Below, in pieces: positions 17,164 to 24,322 of a stretch of DNA of 24,322 nt. The position numbers and the translations under genes are program-made. The notes under the pieces were generated by a model. It saw only the letters and a program-made list of their open reading frames with translations, ran no database searches and was not told the DNA's origin. The stretch's first letter is position 1. Each line of letters opens with the position of its first letter. Source of the DNA: SFTJ01 sp051871555 (GTDB taxonomy: Bacteria > Bacteroidota > Bacteroidia > Bacteroidales > Muribaculaceae); contig JBJECZ010000128.1 of NCBI GenBank assembly GCA_051871555.1, positions 1 to 24,322 on the forward strand, read 5' to 3'.

Positions 17164-17164
17164 G

Positions 17165-17878
17165 CTATTTGCCGTAGATGAATTCCGGTTTGAGGTATTC
17201 TTCTTCGATTTTTCGTATCTCTGCCACGTCGTGTAGTGTGAGCAAATGCTCGCTGGTGCACACATGCTGGCGCAGGCGGCTTTTGATTTCCTCAAGACTC
17301 ATCGAGGTGTGGTCCTTGAGCAGGGTGATGCGTTGGCGCACGCTTTCCACACCGTGCTTCTGCAGCTTTTCCTTGCTCGGAGTGATGGCAGAAATCATGT
17401 TCTTCATCACCGTGTCGTAGAGCAGGGTGCCGTGGGCAATGATTCGCCCGGGCAGGTGATAGATGGCATTGCCGCTCACCTTGGCATCGCCAATGAGCAG
17501 GTCGTTGTTCTGGGTTATCACGGTGTCGATGCCCAAAATGGTGCTAAGAGCATCTGCCACCACGCCCATATAGTGGTCGAAAGTCTTCTCTACGTTATCG
17601 TCGCGTGTTATGTAGGAGAGCATCACATTGTTGCGGTCGGCATATACGCATCCGCCACCGCTTTTGCGGCGATAGAATTGAATGCCATTCTCCTTGCAAT
17701 AGTCGATGTTCACTTCGTTTTCAATCACCTGGTGGCGGCCGAAAATCACTGTCGGCTCCACCTGCCACATAAAGAAACAATCGTCGTCATCAACAAGCGT
17801 CTGTGCCACATATTCTTCCATGGCAAGGTAGAAGCAAAGCCGGTGTTGCTCGTCGTTGGGTAAGCTTACGTATTTCAT
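17165..17878 (-). CDS. lplA: Lipoate-protein ligase A family protein, short form
   Basis: A 237-residue member of the biotin/lipoate ligase fold that should attach lipoate to GcvH. The substrate loop RRKSGGG is at 70-76 and the catalytic lysine is probably Lys133 in GDAKVSGNA. The following HGTLLY and MISAITPSKEKLQKHGVESV segments also fit lipoate ligases. It is about 100 residues shorter than E. coli LplA and lacks the C-terminal accessory domain, so it may need a partner or act as a lipoyl- or octanoyl-transferase. The N-terminal Met at 17878 fits the family start. It heads the glycine cleavage transcript. No lipA or lipB is in the window. Confidence 0.85.
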   Translation of the reverse strand: MKYVSLPNDEQHRLCFYLAMEEYVAQTLVDDDDCFFMWQVEPTVIFGRHQVIENEVNIDYCKENGIQFYRRKSGGGCVYADRNNVMLSYITRDDNVEKTFDHYMGVVADALSTILGIDTVITQNNDLLIGDAKVSGNAIYHLPGRIIAHGTLLYDTVMKNMISAITPSKEKLQKHGVESVRQRITLLKDHTSMSLEEIKSRLRQHVCTSEHLLTLHDVAEIRKIEEEYLKPEFIYGK

Positions 17879-17900
17879 AGGTTATGCAATAACAACAATG

Positions 17901-17930
17901 CAAATATATAGCAAATATTCTGCATTGCAA
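17901..17930 (-). promoter_or_regulatory. Promoter of the lplA-gcv operon
   Basis: On the minus strand a TTG (CAA at 17928-17930) lies 19 nt upstream of TATATTTG (17901-17908), matching the Bacteroidota -33/-7 pattern with ideal spacing. Transcription would begin about 17895, leaving a leader of some 17 nt before lplA. No operator was recognised. Confidence 0.7.
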
Positions 17931-17951
17931 TTCTTTATCGACAAATTTTTA

Positions 17952-18338
17952 TTATTGCTCTACGATTGGCAATTTTGCCTCGGTCCAGCCGATGAAACCG
18001 TTGTCGAGCTCCACCACCCGGAACCCTTTTTGCACTAAAATTTGGGCTGCCTTTTTGCTGCGTCGACCGCTGCGGCAATACACAGCCACGGTGCGTTTGG
18101 CGTCGAGGTTGGCAACAGCTTTTTCGGCAAAATCGGGCTGCAGCACATCCACATTCACCGCGCGGGCAATGTGCCCTTCGGCAAACTCGTCGGCAGTGCG
18201 GGCGTCAACCACCTGCACCGTAGTGTCGGCAATCACTTTCTGGAATTCTTGCGGCGTGATTGAAGTGAAATCGGCGGCACCGCAACTTCCCATAGCGCCA
18301 AACAGGCAGCTGAGCAGGGCAAAGATTGAATGTCTCAT
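17952..18338 (-). CDS. Secreted single-domain rhodanese-like protein
   Basis: A 128-residue protein with a hydrophobic N-terminal signal (about 1-21, MRHSIFALLSCLFGAMGSCG) followed by one rhodanese domain. The active-site loop is CRSGRRS, with Cys88 as the persulfide-carrying residue. VQVVDARTADEFAEGHIARA (41-60) is the CH2A-like motif, and DNGFIGW closes the fold. It is probably periplasmic, perhaps a lipoprotein, although the lipobox before Cys19 is poor. The role would be sulfur transfer or thiol chemistry; the substrate is unknown. Its ATG overlaps the stop of the upstream membrane-protein gene as TAATG, so the two are translationally coupled. Confidence 0.88.
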   Translation of the reverse strand: MRHSIFALLSCLFGAMGSCGAADFTSITPQEFQKVIADTTVQVVDARTADEFAEGHIARAVNVDVLQPDFAEKAVANLDAKRTVAVYCRSGRRSKKAAQILVQKGFRVVELDNGFIGWTEAKLPIVEQ

Positions 18339-18604
18339 TATTTTGGGTTTTTGTTTAGTGAGAATAGTTTCTTCAGTCGTTTCACGCCCTCAACGCCAAG
18401 AATGGTGAGCCCGGCATACTGAAAAGTCTTTGCCAGCCCGAACAGCACCGTCCACATCACCGCTTTGGTGGCAGCCGACGTAGGCAGCGCCGCCTGAGCA
18501 AACGAGGCGATGTAGAAGGGAATGCAGCACAGCGTCACAATCGCCCCAGTGCGGAACGAAAGCGACGCCAACCATCGGCGTATGCGCTCAACAACCTTTT
18601 TCAT
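18338..18604 (-). CDS. Small two-span membrane protein of unknown function
   Basis: An 88-residue protein starting MKKVVERIRRWLASLSFRTG, with two hydrophobic segments (about 19-41 and 48-72) and a basic C-terminus (VKRLKKLFSLNKNPK). I chose the ATG at 18604 because the in-frame extension upstream has low-complexity, non-protein-like sequence and crosses a promoter-like box at 18621-18628. No domain is recognised. The arginine/lysine-rich ends predict both termini in the cytoplasm. It is coupled by a one-base overlap to the secreted rhodanese gene, which suggests a joint function at the inner membrane (inference). Confidence 0.75.
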   Translation of the reverse strand: MKKVVERIRRWLASLSFRTGAIVTLCCIPFYIASFAQAALPTSAATKAVMWTVLFGLAKTFQYAGLTILGVEGVKRLKKLFSLNKNPK

Positions 18605-18620
18605 TATCTTTCTTTTTTTG

Positions 18621-18628
18621 CAAAGATA
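18621..18628 (-). promoter_or_regulatory. Candidate -7 box of the membrane protein-rhodanese pair
   Basis: TATCTTTG on the minus strand is a perfect TAnnTTTG box ending 16 nt before the ATG at 18604, with a TTG about 22 nt upstream (spacing slightly long). A second identical TATCTTTG lies at 18705-18712 without a good -33 element. Either could drive the pair. The 291-bp divergent gap 18605-18895 holds no gene that I can support. Confidence 0.5.
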
Positions 18629-18882
18629 GTGCCAGCGAGAGCAGAATCGCCAAGCGAGGGCTTGAGCGTTATGCCGAGCGCCGCCTATTTTCGCAGTTAT
18701 ACTGCAAAGATACAAAATCTTGCCGAATTTTAGGCTGCCGCCCATTCGGTATTTGGCATAAAATAATCCATTGTGCTGGCAAAGGCTGTGGATAAAGTCA
18801 ATAGGCTCTACGGCGCGGGTGTAATGTCCACACGGTGGCTGACGTTGAGGGCGATAGATTTCTTGCTTTGAGGAATTATAGT

Positions 18883-18890
18883 TATCTTTG
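18883..18890 (+). promoter_or_regulatory. Candidate -7 box of the PAP2 gene
   Basis: TATCTTTG on the plus strand matches TAnnTTTG and ends five bases before the ATG at 18896. The best TTG upstream (18863-18865) is at 17 nt, a little short. Transcription would start at or beside the start codon, so the message would be leaderless or nearly so. Confidence 0.45.
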
Positions 18891-18895
18891 CCACG

Positions 18896-19747
18896 ATGAA
18901 AATGAAAATCGTAATATTGCTGGTTGCATTGCTGGCGATTGGCCGCATGCCGGCGCAAACGCCTGTCGACTCAACGGGGGCGGTGCTGGTTCAGGACAGT
19001 GCGTATATAGCCTCTCAGACTGCCGAGATTGAGCGTTTGCTTGCCGAGGTGCGCGTGCGTCAGGTGCTTGATTCGCTGGCTGCTCAGTATGCCCCTACGC
19101 CTCGTTTCAGGGCGAAAGATGTGGTGTTGCCGACAGCGCTGCTTGCAGTGGGTACGGTGGCTGTGTGGGAGCATAATATGTGCAAGGCAAAGCGTCATAT
19201 CCACGACCGCCTCGAAGCAAGCCACACTCGCGTTGACGACTATCTGCAATGGGCGCCGCTGGCGGTGGGCATTGGTATGCACATCGGCGGTTTGCGCAGC
19301 CGATATGCGCCGCTCGACGATATGCTTGCCACGCTCAACAGCGTTGCGCTGATGTATGGCGTGGGCGCTGCAATGAAGTATGGCATTCGCGAGCCGCGGC
19401 CTTACGACGCCACGGAGCGCAACAGTTTCCCCTCGGGGCATACTGCCCGGGCGTTTCGTTCGGCTGAGATGTTGCGCATGCAGTATGGCAATTGGTGGGG
19501 GCTGGGCGGTTATGCCATTGCCACCACGGTGGCTTACTTGCGACTGCGCAACGGCAAGCATTGGTTAAACGACGTGGTGGGCGGTGCCGGACTGGGCATC
19601 TTGTGCGCTCGCGCCGGATATTGGTTGGTGCCTCTTGAGAAGCGGTTGCTCGGTTGGGAAAACCGCACTCAAGTGATGTTTGGCGCCGTGCCGTATTACG
19701 ACCCTGCAAACCGGGCCTTTGGAGCTTCGATGGCAATGCGATTTTAG
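18896..19747 (+). CDS. PAP2-family phosphatase, membrane-associated
   Basis: A 283-residue acid-phosphatase-like protein with an N-terminal signal or anchor (about 1-20). The three PAP2 motifs are present: K161-x6-RP (KYGIREPRP, 161-169), PSGH at 179-182, and R-x-R-NGKHWLND with His222 and Asp226. The stretches around 78-92, 120-135, 204-214 and 226-246 are hydrophobic. The usual substrates are lipid phosphates or undecaprenyl/phosphatidylglycerol phosphates in the envelope, but the specificity cannot be read here. An alternative start is the ATG at 18902, which would shorten the protein by two residues. It lies 51 bp upstream of the neuC-like gene on the same strand. Confidence 0.9.
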   Translation: MKMKIVILLVALLAIGRMPAQTPVDSTGAVLVQDSAYIASQTAEIERLLAEVRVRQVLDSLAAQYAPTPRFRAKDVVLPTALLAVGTVAVWEHNMCKAKRHIHDRLEASHTRVDDYLQWAPLAVGIGMHIGGLRSRYAPLDDMLATLNSVALMYGVGAAMKYGIREPRPYDATERNSFPSGHTARAFRSAEMLRMQYGNWWGLGGYAIATTVAYLRLRNGKHWLNDVVGGAGLGILCARAGYWLVPLEKRLLGWENRTQVMFGAVPYYDPANRAFGASMAMRF

Positions 19748-19798
19748 TTGTTTTGGGAACTATTATAACCTCTTTTTCACAACATATAGTCGAGAAGT

Positions 19799-20959
19799 AT
19801 GAAACGAAAGATATGCATAGTGACAGGCACGCGAGCCGACTGGGGATTGCTCAGTCCGGTGGCGCAGATGCTTAACCGGCGTAGCGACGTGGAGCTGCAG
19901 ATTATTGCCACAAACATGCACTTGAGCGAGAAATATGGCAGCACCTGGCATGAGATTGAAAACGACGGGCTGCACATCACGCGCATGGTGCCGATGGCTG
20001 TTGAGGGCGACGGAGCAGCAAGCACGGTGAACGCCATGAGCCAGTGCATGAGCGGCATGGCGCAAGTGCTCGACGAGCTGCGTCCGCACTTGCTGCTGAT
20101 TCTGGGCGACCGCTACGAGATGCTTGCCGTGGCGAGCACGGCGCTGATTTTCGGCATCCCCATTGCGCACATAGCAGGAGGAGCGGTGAGCCAGGGCGCT
20201 TACGACGAAAGCATTCGCCACAGCATCACCAAGATGAGCCACATCCACCTCACCGAAACCGAAGCCTATCGCCGCCGCGTGATTCAGTTGGGCGAAAACC
20301 CCGAGCGGGTGCACAACGTGGGCGCTATGGGTGTGTATAACATCACCCACATGCAATATCCATCGCGTGAGGAACTTGAGCAAGAGCTGGGCACATCGAT
20401 TCCTGAAGGCACGTTGCTGTGCACGTTCCATCCAGCCACACTCGACAGCGTGCCGCCGCGCACCCAGTGCGAAAATCTGCTGCGTGCCCTCGACCGCTTC
20501 CCGCACAATAAAGTGATTTTCACCTATCCTAACAACGACACCAACGGCGAAGTGATTATCCAACTCATCAACGCCTATGCCGATGCGCACCCCGAGCGCG
20601 TGGCAGTGTTTCCGTCGCTGGGTATGCGCCGCTATTTGTCGGCGTTACACCTGGTGGCTGCCGTGGTGGGCAACTCGTCGAGCGGCATTGTTGAGGTGCC
20701 GTCGATGGGCATACCCACGCTCAACATTGGCATTCGCCAACAGGGCCGCTTGGCTGTCGAATCGGTGGTGAACTGCGGCGTCGACGAGCAGCAGATTGCC
20801 GACGGTTTGCACAAGGTGCTAAGTCCCGAATGGCGCGAGCATTGCCGACAGGTGGCTAATCCCTACGAGCAGCCCGACACGCTGCAAAAAATTGTTGACG
20901 CGGTGTGCAACACTCCGCTCAACGACATCATCACCAAACCATTCTACGACTTGAAATGA
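19799..20959 (+). CDS. neuC: UDP-N-acetylglucosamine 2-epimerase, hydrolysing (NeuC/LegG type)
   Basis: A 386-residue GT-B-fold epimerase that makes N-acetylmannosamine (or a diacetylated analogue) plus UDP for nonulosonic acid synthesis. Diagnostic blocks are TGTRADWGLLSP at 9-20, GDRYEML at 103-109, AHIAGG at 123-128 and DESIRHSITKMSH at 136-148. The last is characteristic of the hydrolysing NeuC branch rather than WecB. GNSSSGIVEVPSMGIPTLNIG, near residues 298-318, binds UDP. LegG, acting on UDP-diacetylbacillosamine, cannot be excluded. Its stop overlaps the start of the cytidylyltransferase gene as ATGA, so they are coupled. No neuB synthase is nearby. Confidence 0.85.
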   Translation: MKRKICIVTGTRADWGLLSPVAQMLNRRSDVELQIIATNMHLSEKYGSTWHEIENDGLHITRMVPMAVEGDGAASTVNAMSQCMSGMAQVLDELRPHLLLILGDRYEMLAVASTALIFGIPIAHIAGGAVSQGAYDESIRHSITKMSHIHLTETEAYRRRVIQLGENPERVHNVGAMGVYNITHMQYPSREELEQELGTSIPEGTLLCTFHPATLDSVPPRTQCENLLRALDRFPHNKVIFTYPNNDTNGEVIIQLINAYADAHPERVAVFPSLGMRRYLSALHLVAAVVGNSSSGIVEVPSMGIPTLNIGIRQQGRLAVESVVNCGVDEQQIADGLHKVLSPEWREHCRQVANPYEQPDTLQKIVDAVCNTPLNDIITKPFYDLK

Positions 20960-21645
20960 AACCGTTATTTGTAATCCCTGCCCGTGGCGGCAGCAAGGGT
21001 ATTCCCGGAAAAAACATAAAGCCGCTTGGCGGCAAACCGCTCATTGCCTATTCGGTGGAAGTGGCGCGTCAACTGGCGCCCGACAGCGACATCTGCGTGA
21101 GCACCGACGACCTTGCCATTGCCGATGTGGTGCGTGAAATGGGTCTGGAGGTGCCGTTTATGCGCCCCGACTATCTGGCAACCGACAACTGTGGCACCTA
21201 CGAGGTGCTGCTGCATGCTGTGGATTTCTTTGAAAAACTTGGCAGAAACTACGACACTATGGTGCTGCTGCAACCCACTTCGCCGTTGCGCACCGCCGAC
21301 GATGTGCGCCGATGCCTCGAGGCATACACTCCCGACGTAGATATGGTGGTGACGGTGGTGGAGGCGGCATCGAACCCCTATTATAACTGCTACGAAACCG
21401 ATGCTGACGGATTCCTGCACATCTCAAAGGGCGACGGCTCGTATGTGCGCCGCCAAGATGCCCCAAAGGCGTGGGAATATAACGGCGCCGTGTATGTGAT
21501 TAATATCGACAGCCTCAAGCAGATGCCGCTGAGCAAGTTCCCGCGCCGCCGAATGGTGGAGATGGAGCGCAGTCGCTCAATCGACCTCGACACCCCGCTC
21601 GATTGGATGGTGGCTGAGGCAGTGGTTGCCCAGATGCAAAAGTGA
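20956..21645 (+). CDS. Acylneuraminate cytidylyltransferase (CMP-nonulosonic acid synthetase)
   Basis: A 229-residue nucleotidyltransferase that activates a nonulosonic acid with CTP. The N-terminal CTP-binding loop is PARGGSKGIPGKN (about 7-19), followed by STDD near 55, LLQPTSPLR near 112-120 and the metal-site region IDLDTPLDW near 209-217. I chose the ATG at 20956, which overlaps the neuC stop, because the motif then begins at residue 7 as in the family; the frame opens 17 codons earlier inside neuC. The product could be CMP-Neu5Ac, CMP-legionaminic or a similar sugar. It is coupled to the epimerase and ends 54 bp before the M16 gene. Confidence 0.88.
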   Translation: MKPLFVIPARGGSKGIPGKNIKPLGGKPLIAYSVEVARQLAPDSDICVSTDDLAIADVVREMGLEVPFMRPDYLATDNCGTYEVLLHAVDFFEKLGRNYDTMVLLQPTSPLRTADDVRRCLEAYTPDVDMVVTVVEAASNPYYNCYETDADGFLHISKGDGSYVRRQDAPKAWEYNGAVYVINIDSLKQMPLSKFPRRRMVEMERSRSIDLDTPLDWMVAEAVVAQMQK

Positions 21646-21699
21646 GGCAACGCTCTGCGATAAAATAGTTTGTTTTTTTGATTCTTCTCGTGAAAATAT

Positions 21700-22926
21700 A
21701 TGACTGAAACCGAAGTGTTTACTGCCACGCTGCCAAATGGGCTGCGTGTGGTGCATGTGCCCGGACGGGGCGGCGTGACCTGCTGCGGTGTTGCCGTGAA
21801 TGTGGGCAGCCGCGACGATGCCCCCGGCAAGCACGGAATGGCTCATTTCGTTGAACATACAATATTCAAAGGCACTGCCCATCGCAGCGCATGGCACATA
21901 ATCAACCGCATGGAAAGTGTGGGCGGCGAACTCAACGCCTACACCACCAAAGAGGGCACCGTGGTGTATTCAATTGCTCCTAACGAGCACCTGCCGCGAG
22001 CCACCGAACTGATTGCCGACTTGGTGCTGAACTCCGAATTTCCGGCTGCGCAGCTCGACCGCGAACGCGAGGTGGTGATGGACGAGGCGGCTGCCTATCG
22101 CGACACGCCATCGGAAGCTGTTTACGACGATTTTGAGGACATGTTTTTTGCCGGCAGCGGACTCGGGCACAACATCTTGGGCAACGAGCAACATCTGCAA
22201 AGCATCAGTTCCGACGATTGTCGCGCATATCTGCGCACTCATTATGTGCCCGAAAATATGGTGTTTTTTGCCTACGGCAACTTCCCCAGCCAAAAGGTGA
22301 TGCGCCTTGCCGAGCGCCATTTTGGTGCGGCAACCGGCAGCCTGAAGCGCGAGCCGCGTCGCCAGCCACTGACGGTGGAACCATTCAACCGTACCATCAA
22401 CATCAATTCGCACCAATGCCACACCGTGGTGGGAGCGCGCCTGTTTGCGCTCAACGACCCGCGCCGCTACGCCATGGCGCTGCTCAACAATATGCTTGGC
22501 GGTCCCGGCATGAACTCGCTGCTCAACGTGCAGCTGCGCGAGCGCCGCGGCATGGTCTACACCGTGGAGTCGAACATGTCGCTGATGACCGATTGCGGAA
22601 TGTTTCAGATATATTTCGGCTGCGATGCCCACCACTTGCAGCCATGCCTGCGCATCACCGGAAATGTGATTGACCGCCTTGCGTCGACGCCACTCACCGA
22701 GCGCCGCCTCGATGCCGTGAAGCGCCAATACCTCGGGCAACTGCTTGTGGCAAGCTGCAGCGGCGAAGCGCTGGCATTGAGCGCCGCCAAAAGCATGCTT
22801 TATAGCGGCAAAGTGTTCTCGCACAAGCAAACAACCGACAGCATACTTGCCGTCACGCCCACCGACGTGATGCAAGCCGCCCAGCTCCTCACCCGCGACC
22901 GCTGGTCAACACTCTCGTTTGTGTGA
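21700..22926 (+). CDS. M16-family zinc metallopeptidase
   Basis: A 408-residue pitrilysin/insulinase-type peptidase. The inverted zinc motif HxxEH is HFVEH (His49, Glu52, His53), and the third ligand is probably Glu129 in EREVVMDEAAAY, about 76 residues downstream as the family requires. The C-terminal half has the substrate-binding fold with LNNMLGGPGMNSLLNVQLRE, a characteristic R/Y-type segment that helps close the clamshell. There is no signal peptide, so it is probably cytosolic, and it is about half the size of two-repeat pitrilysins, consistent with dimeric or partner-dependent M16B members. It is the last plus-strand gene of the cluster; any link with nonulosonic acid synthesis is only positional. 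Confidence 0.94.
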   Translation: MTETEVFTATLPNGLRVVHVPGRGGVTCCGVAVNVGSRDDAPGKHGMAHFVEHTIFKGTAHRSAWHIINRMESVGGELNAYTTKEGTVVYSIAPNEHLPRATELIADLVLNSEFPAAQLDREREVVMDEAAAYRDTPSEAVYDDFEDMFFAGSGLGHNILGNEQHLQSISSDDCRAYLRTHYVPENMVFFAYGNFPSQKVMRLAERHFGAATGSLKREPRRQPLTVEPFNRTININSHQCHTVVGARLFALNDPRRYAMALLNNMLGGPGMNSLLNVQLRERRGMVYTVESNMSLMTDCGMFQIYFGCDAHHLQPCLRITGNVIDRLASTPLTERRLDAVKRQYLGQLLVASCSGEALALSAAKSMLYSGKVFSHKQTTDSILAVTPTDVMQAAQLLTRDRWSTLSFV

Positions 22927-23027
22927 AAAAAAACGAGGCTGTGTCGAAAATTTTTCAGGAGCGTTAGTTGCGTTGTTGCTCCATGGCGGTTGATATTCAT
23001 GTGAATATCTATTTCGACACACCCTCG
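22926..23027 (-). repeat. 94-bp inverted-repeat element with internal hairpins and T-run (likely minus-strand terminator)
   Basis: The arms CGAGGCTGTGTCGAAA (22934-22949) and TTTCGACACACCCTCG (23012-23027) are complementary at 15 of 16 positions. Between them lie two further stems: GGAGC/GCTCC (22958-22962, 22978-22982) and GATATTC/GAATATC (22992-22998, 23003-23009). On the minus strand the outer arm runs into eight T (22926-22933), touching the M16 stop codon, so it can terminate the downstream minus-strand phosphodiesterase transcript. The perfect arms and nested stems also resemble a small dispersed or MITE-like element; copy number is unknown. Confidence 0.7.
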
Positions 23028-23087
23028 GTGCACTATTTCATTTATAAAAATTAAGCAGCTTTCAAGCCGGTGGCTATGATGAACCGA

Positions 23088-24322
23088 TTATTTCTTTTCG
23101 GGCACATACCATTTAGTGAGGCAATTGTTTTTTGTTGACACCACAAATTTGAAGACAGTTGCCGAAGGATATTTGTTGAGGTCGACAGTGCATTGTTCCT
23201 TTTTGGAAAGTGTGCGCGCCACTACCGAATATTTGTCGACGTCGCCCGAAGCAAACTTGTTGGTGGTGGCAAGGTAAACGGTGGCGATGTTGTAAGCCGA
23301 GTCGCTCTTCCAGCGCAAGGTTGCGATTCCGTCTTTCACGTCGATGCTCAGGTGGTGGAGGTCGGTTTTACCCACAAATGGTGTTCCGTCGAGTTCGAAA
23401 CGGCGGTCGCGCGGCAGTTCCCAGCCCATCCACGAGCAAATGGTGGGATGAATGTCGACGAGCGCCAGCGAGCCGTCGGAGAAATGCGTGTTCACGCCGC
23501 TCACGTTGGTCGAAATCCACACGGTGCGCTCGCGGTCGCTCTGTCCGCCATGGCCGTAACCGTTGTCGGTGCGTCCGTGGTCGGTGGTTACAATCACCAT
23601 CCACTCCTCATCGAAGTTGGCTTCGCGATATTTCACAGCATCCCAAATCTGCTTGAGTTGGGCATCGGTGCGTTGCACATAGTAGTCCATAAAGTCGCTG
23701 TTGCCATAGAGATGGAATCCCGAGTCGGTGTACCACAGATACACCCACGAGAGGTCGGGGGCATTTGCGCGGACACATTCGGCAGCTTTTTTGCACACAA
23801 GCGAGTCGATGTCAAAAATGTGAAGTTCGTCCTTTTTTGGTCGGAAATTGATGGTGTCGAGTTCAAACCCGTCGGCAACATAGTCGATTTTCAGGTTGCC
23901 GGTTTGCGGTTTTCCCTCGCCGATGAGCACGGTGCGATTGTCCACCCAGCTCGAGAACAAGCCTGTGGTGAAGTTGCGTTTTTGCTCCTTGGCAACGCGG
24001 AACAATGTCCAGTAGTTGTAGTTAGGGTTTAGGTTGGAGTTGCCGTTCACGTTGTGCTTGTTCATCCAAGTTCCGGTGAGGATGTTGGTGTAGCCGATGG
24101 CTGATATGGTAGGGGTGAGCGAGTATCCGTTCTTGTCGCCGCCGGTGTAGGCACGCGAGTAGTGCCCTTTCGAGGCGATATCGAAGATTACAGGAGTGTG
24201 CAGGCGTTCGATGTAGTCGGCAGGAATGCCGTCGACCACAATGTAGATGGCTTTGCGCTCTTTGGCGTAACTGTTTACGATTGCTAAGCTCAGAAGCGCA
24301 ATTGAAAGTAGATGTTTAAGTT
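23088..24322 (-). CDS. Secreted phosphodiesterase/alkaline-phosphatase-superfamily protein (5' end just outside window)
   Basis: The frame stays open to the window edge, with 410 whole codons. Upstream of the internal GTG at 24239 it reads LKHLLSIALLSLAIVNSYA, a signal peptide, so the true start must lie a codon or two beyond 24322. The metal-site order fits type I phosphodiesterase/nucleotide pyrophosphatases and PafA-like enzymes: VVDGIP (first Asp) after the signal, a nucleophile region PTISAIGYTNILTG, YTDSGFH (Asp and His), TTDHGR, and GHGG with the last His. The last roughly 90 residues look like a beta-sandwich (FN3-like) domain ending in WYVPEKK. It probably cleaves phosphate esters in the periplasm; the substrate is unknown. 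Confidence 0.85.
   Translation of the reverse strand, partial: LKHLLSIALLSLAIVNSYAKERKAIYIVVDGIPADYIERLHTPVIFDIASKGHYSRAYTGGDKNGYSLTPTISAIGYTNILTGTWMNKHNVNGNSNLNPNYNYWTLFRVAKEQKRNFTTGLFSSWVDNRTVLIGEGKPQTGNLKIDYVADGFELDTINFRPKKDELHIFDIDSLVCKKAAECVRANAPDLSWVYLWYTDSGFHLYGNSDFMDYYVQRTDAQLKQIWDAVKYREANFDEEWMVIVTTDHGRTDNGYGHGGQSDRERTVWISTNVSGVNTHFSDGSLALVDIHPTICSWMGWELPRDRRFELDGTPFVGKTDLHHLSIDVKDGIATLRWKSDSAYNIATVYLATTNKFASGDVDKYSVVARTLSKKEQCTVDLNKYPSATVFKFVVSTKNNCLTKWYVPEKK

Noticed and set aside
17043..17164. Glycine riboswitch upstream of gcvT
   Set aside because: The gap is too short for a tandem riboswitch and lacks the conserved core; only a simple hairpin is present.
18605..18958. N-terminal extension of the 88-aa membrane protein to 206 residues
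   Set aside because: The added sequence looks like translated non-coding DNA and crosses two TATCTTTG promoter boxes.
20905..20955. Upstream start for the cytidylyltransferase
   Set aside because: It would add 17 residues inside neuC without family similarity; the ATGA-overlap start at 20956 places the CTP loop at its normal position.

Overview
The window looks like chromosomal DNA of a Bacteroidales member, plausibly a Muribaculaceae- or Prevotella-type gut bacterium. The grounds are Bacteroidota-type promoters (TAnnTTTG at -7, TTG-type at -33), an outer-membrane barrel paired with a TPR protein, a DUF2807 'head GIN' protein beside a YtrA-type GntR/ABC operon, and moderately G+C-rich genes separated by A/T-rich gaps. 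The family-level placement is an inference. No rRNA, tRNA, CRISPR array, transposase or phage gene was seen.

Layout. (1) 1-7129, all minus strand: a 1000-aa periplasmic TPR protein followed by an outer-membrane beta-barrel, then PhoH-like ATPase followed by purC, closed by a terminator at 39-105. (2) 7130-7932 has no convincing gene. It holds the leader of the TPR gene, a hairpin-dense G+C-rich block (about 7340-7700) that I cannot assign, and the promoter and 24-bp operator of the next operon. (3) 7933-11220, plus strand: ABC ATPase, ABC membrane subunit and YtrA-type GntR repressor, then a candidate 21-aa membrane micro-ORF and a terminator, then a secreted DUF2807 protein built of exact 20-residue repeats. 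(4) 11293-11329: a bidirectional terminator. (5) 11360-17878, minus strand: a complete glycine cleavage operon in the order lplA-gcvT-gcvH-gcvPA-gcvPB-lpdA, with a good promoter just upstream of lplA. (6) 17952-18604, minus strand: a small membrane protein coupled to a secreted rhodanese. (7) 18896-22926, plus strand: PAP2 phosphatase, NeuC-type epimerase, NeuA-type cytidylyltransferase and M16 metallopeptidase. (8) A 94-bp inverted-repeat element, then a minus-strand secreted phosphodiesterase/alkaline-phosphatase-type enzyme whose start codon lies just outside the window.

How the genes work together. LplA would attach lipoate to GcvH. GcvPA/PB, GcvH, GcvT and Lpd then form the full glycine cleavage system, giving CO2, ammonia, methylene-THF and NADH. 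GntR probably represses its own ABC operon through the palindrome over the transcription start, and the DUF2807 protein next door may share the envelope-related role of that transporter. NeuC and NeuA imply a nonulosonic (sialic- or legionaminic-like) acid pathway whose NeuB synthase is missing here.

The least explained items are the structured block at 7340-7700, the 21-aa ORF at 10039, the 20-residue-periodic DUF2807 protein and the 94-bp inverted-repeat element.
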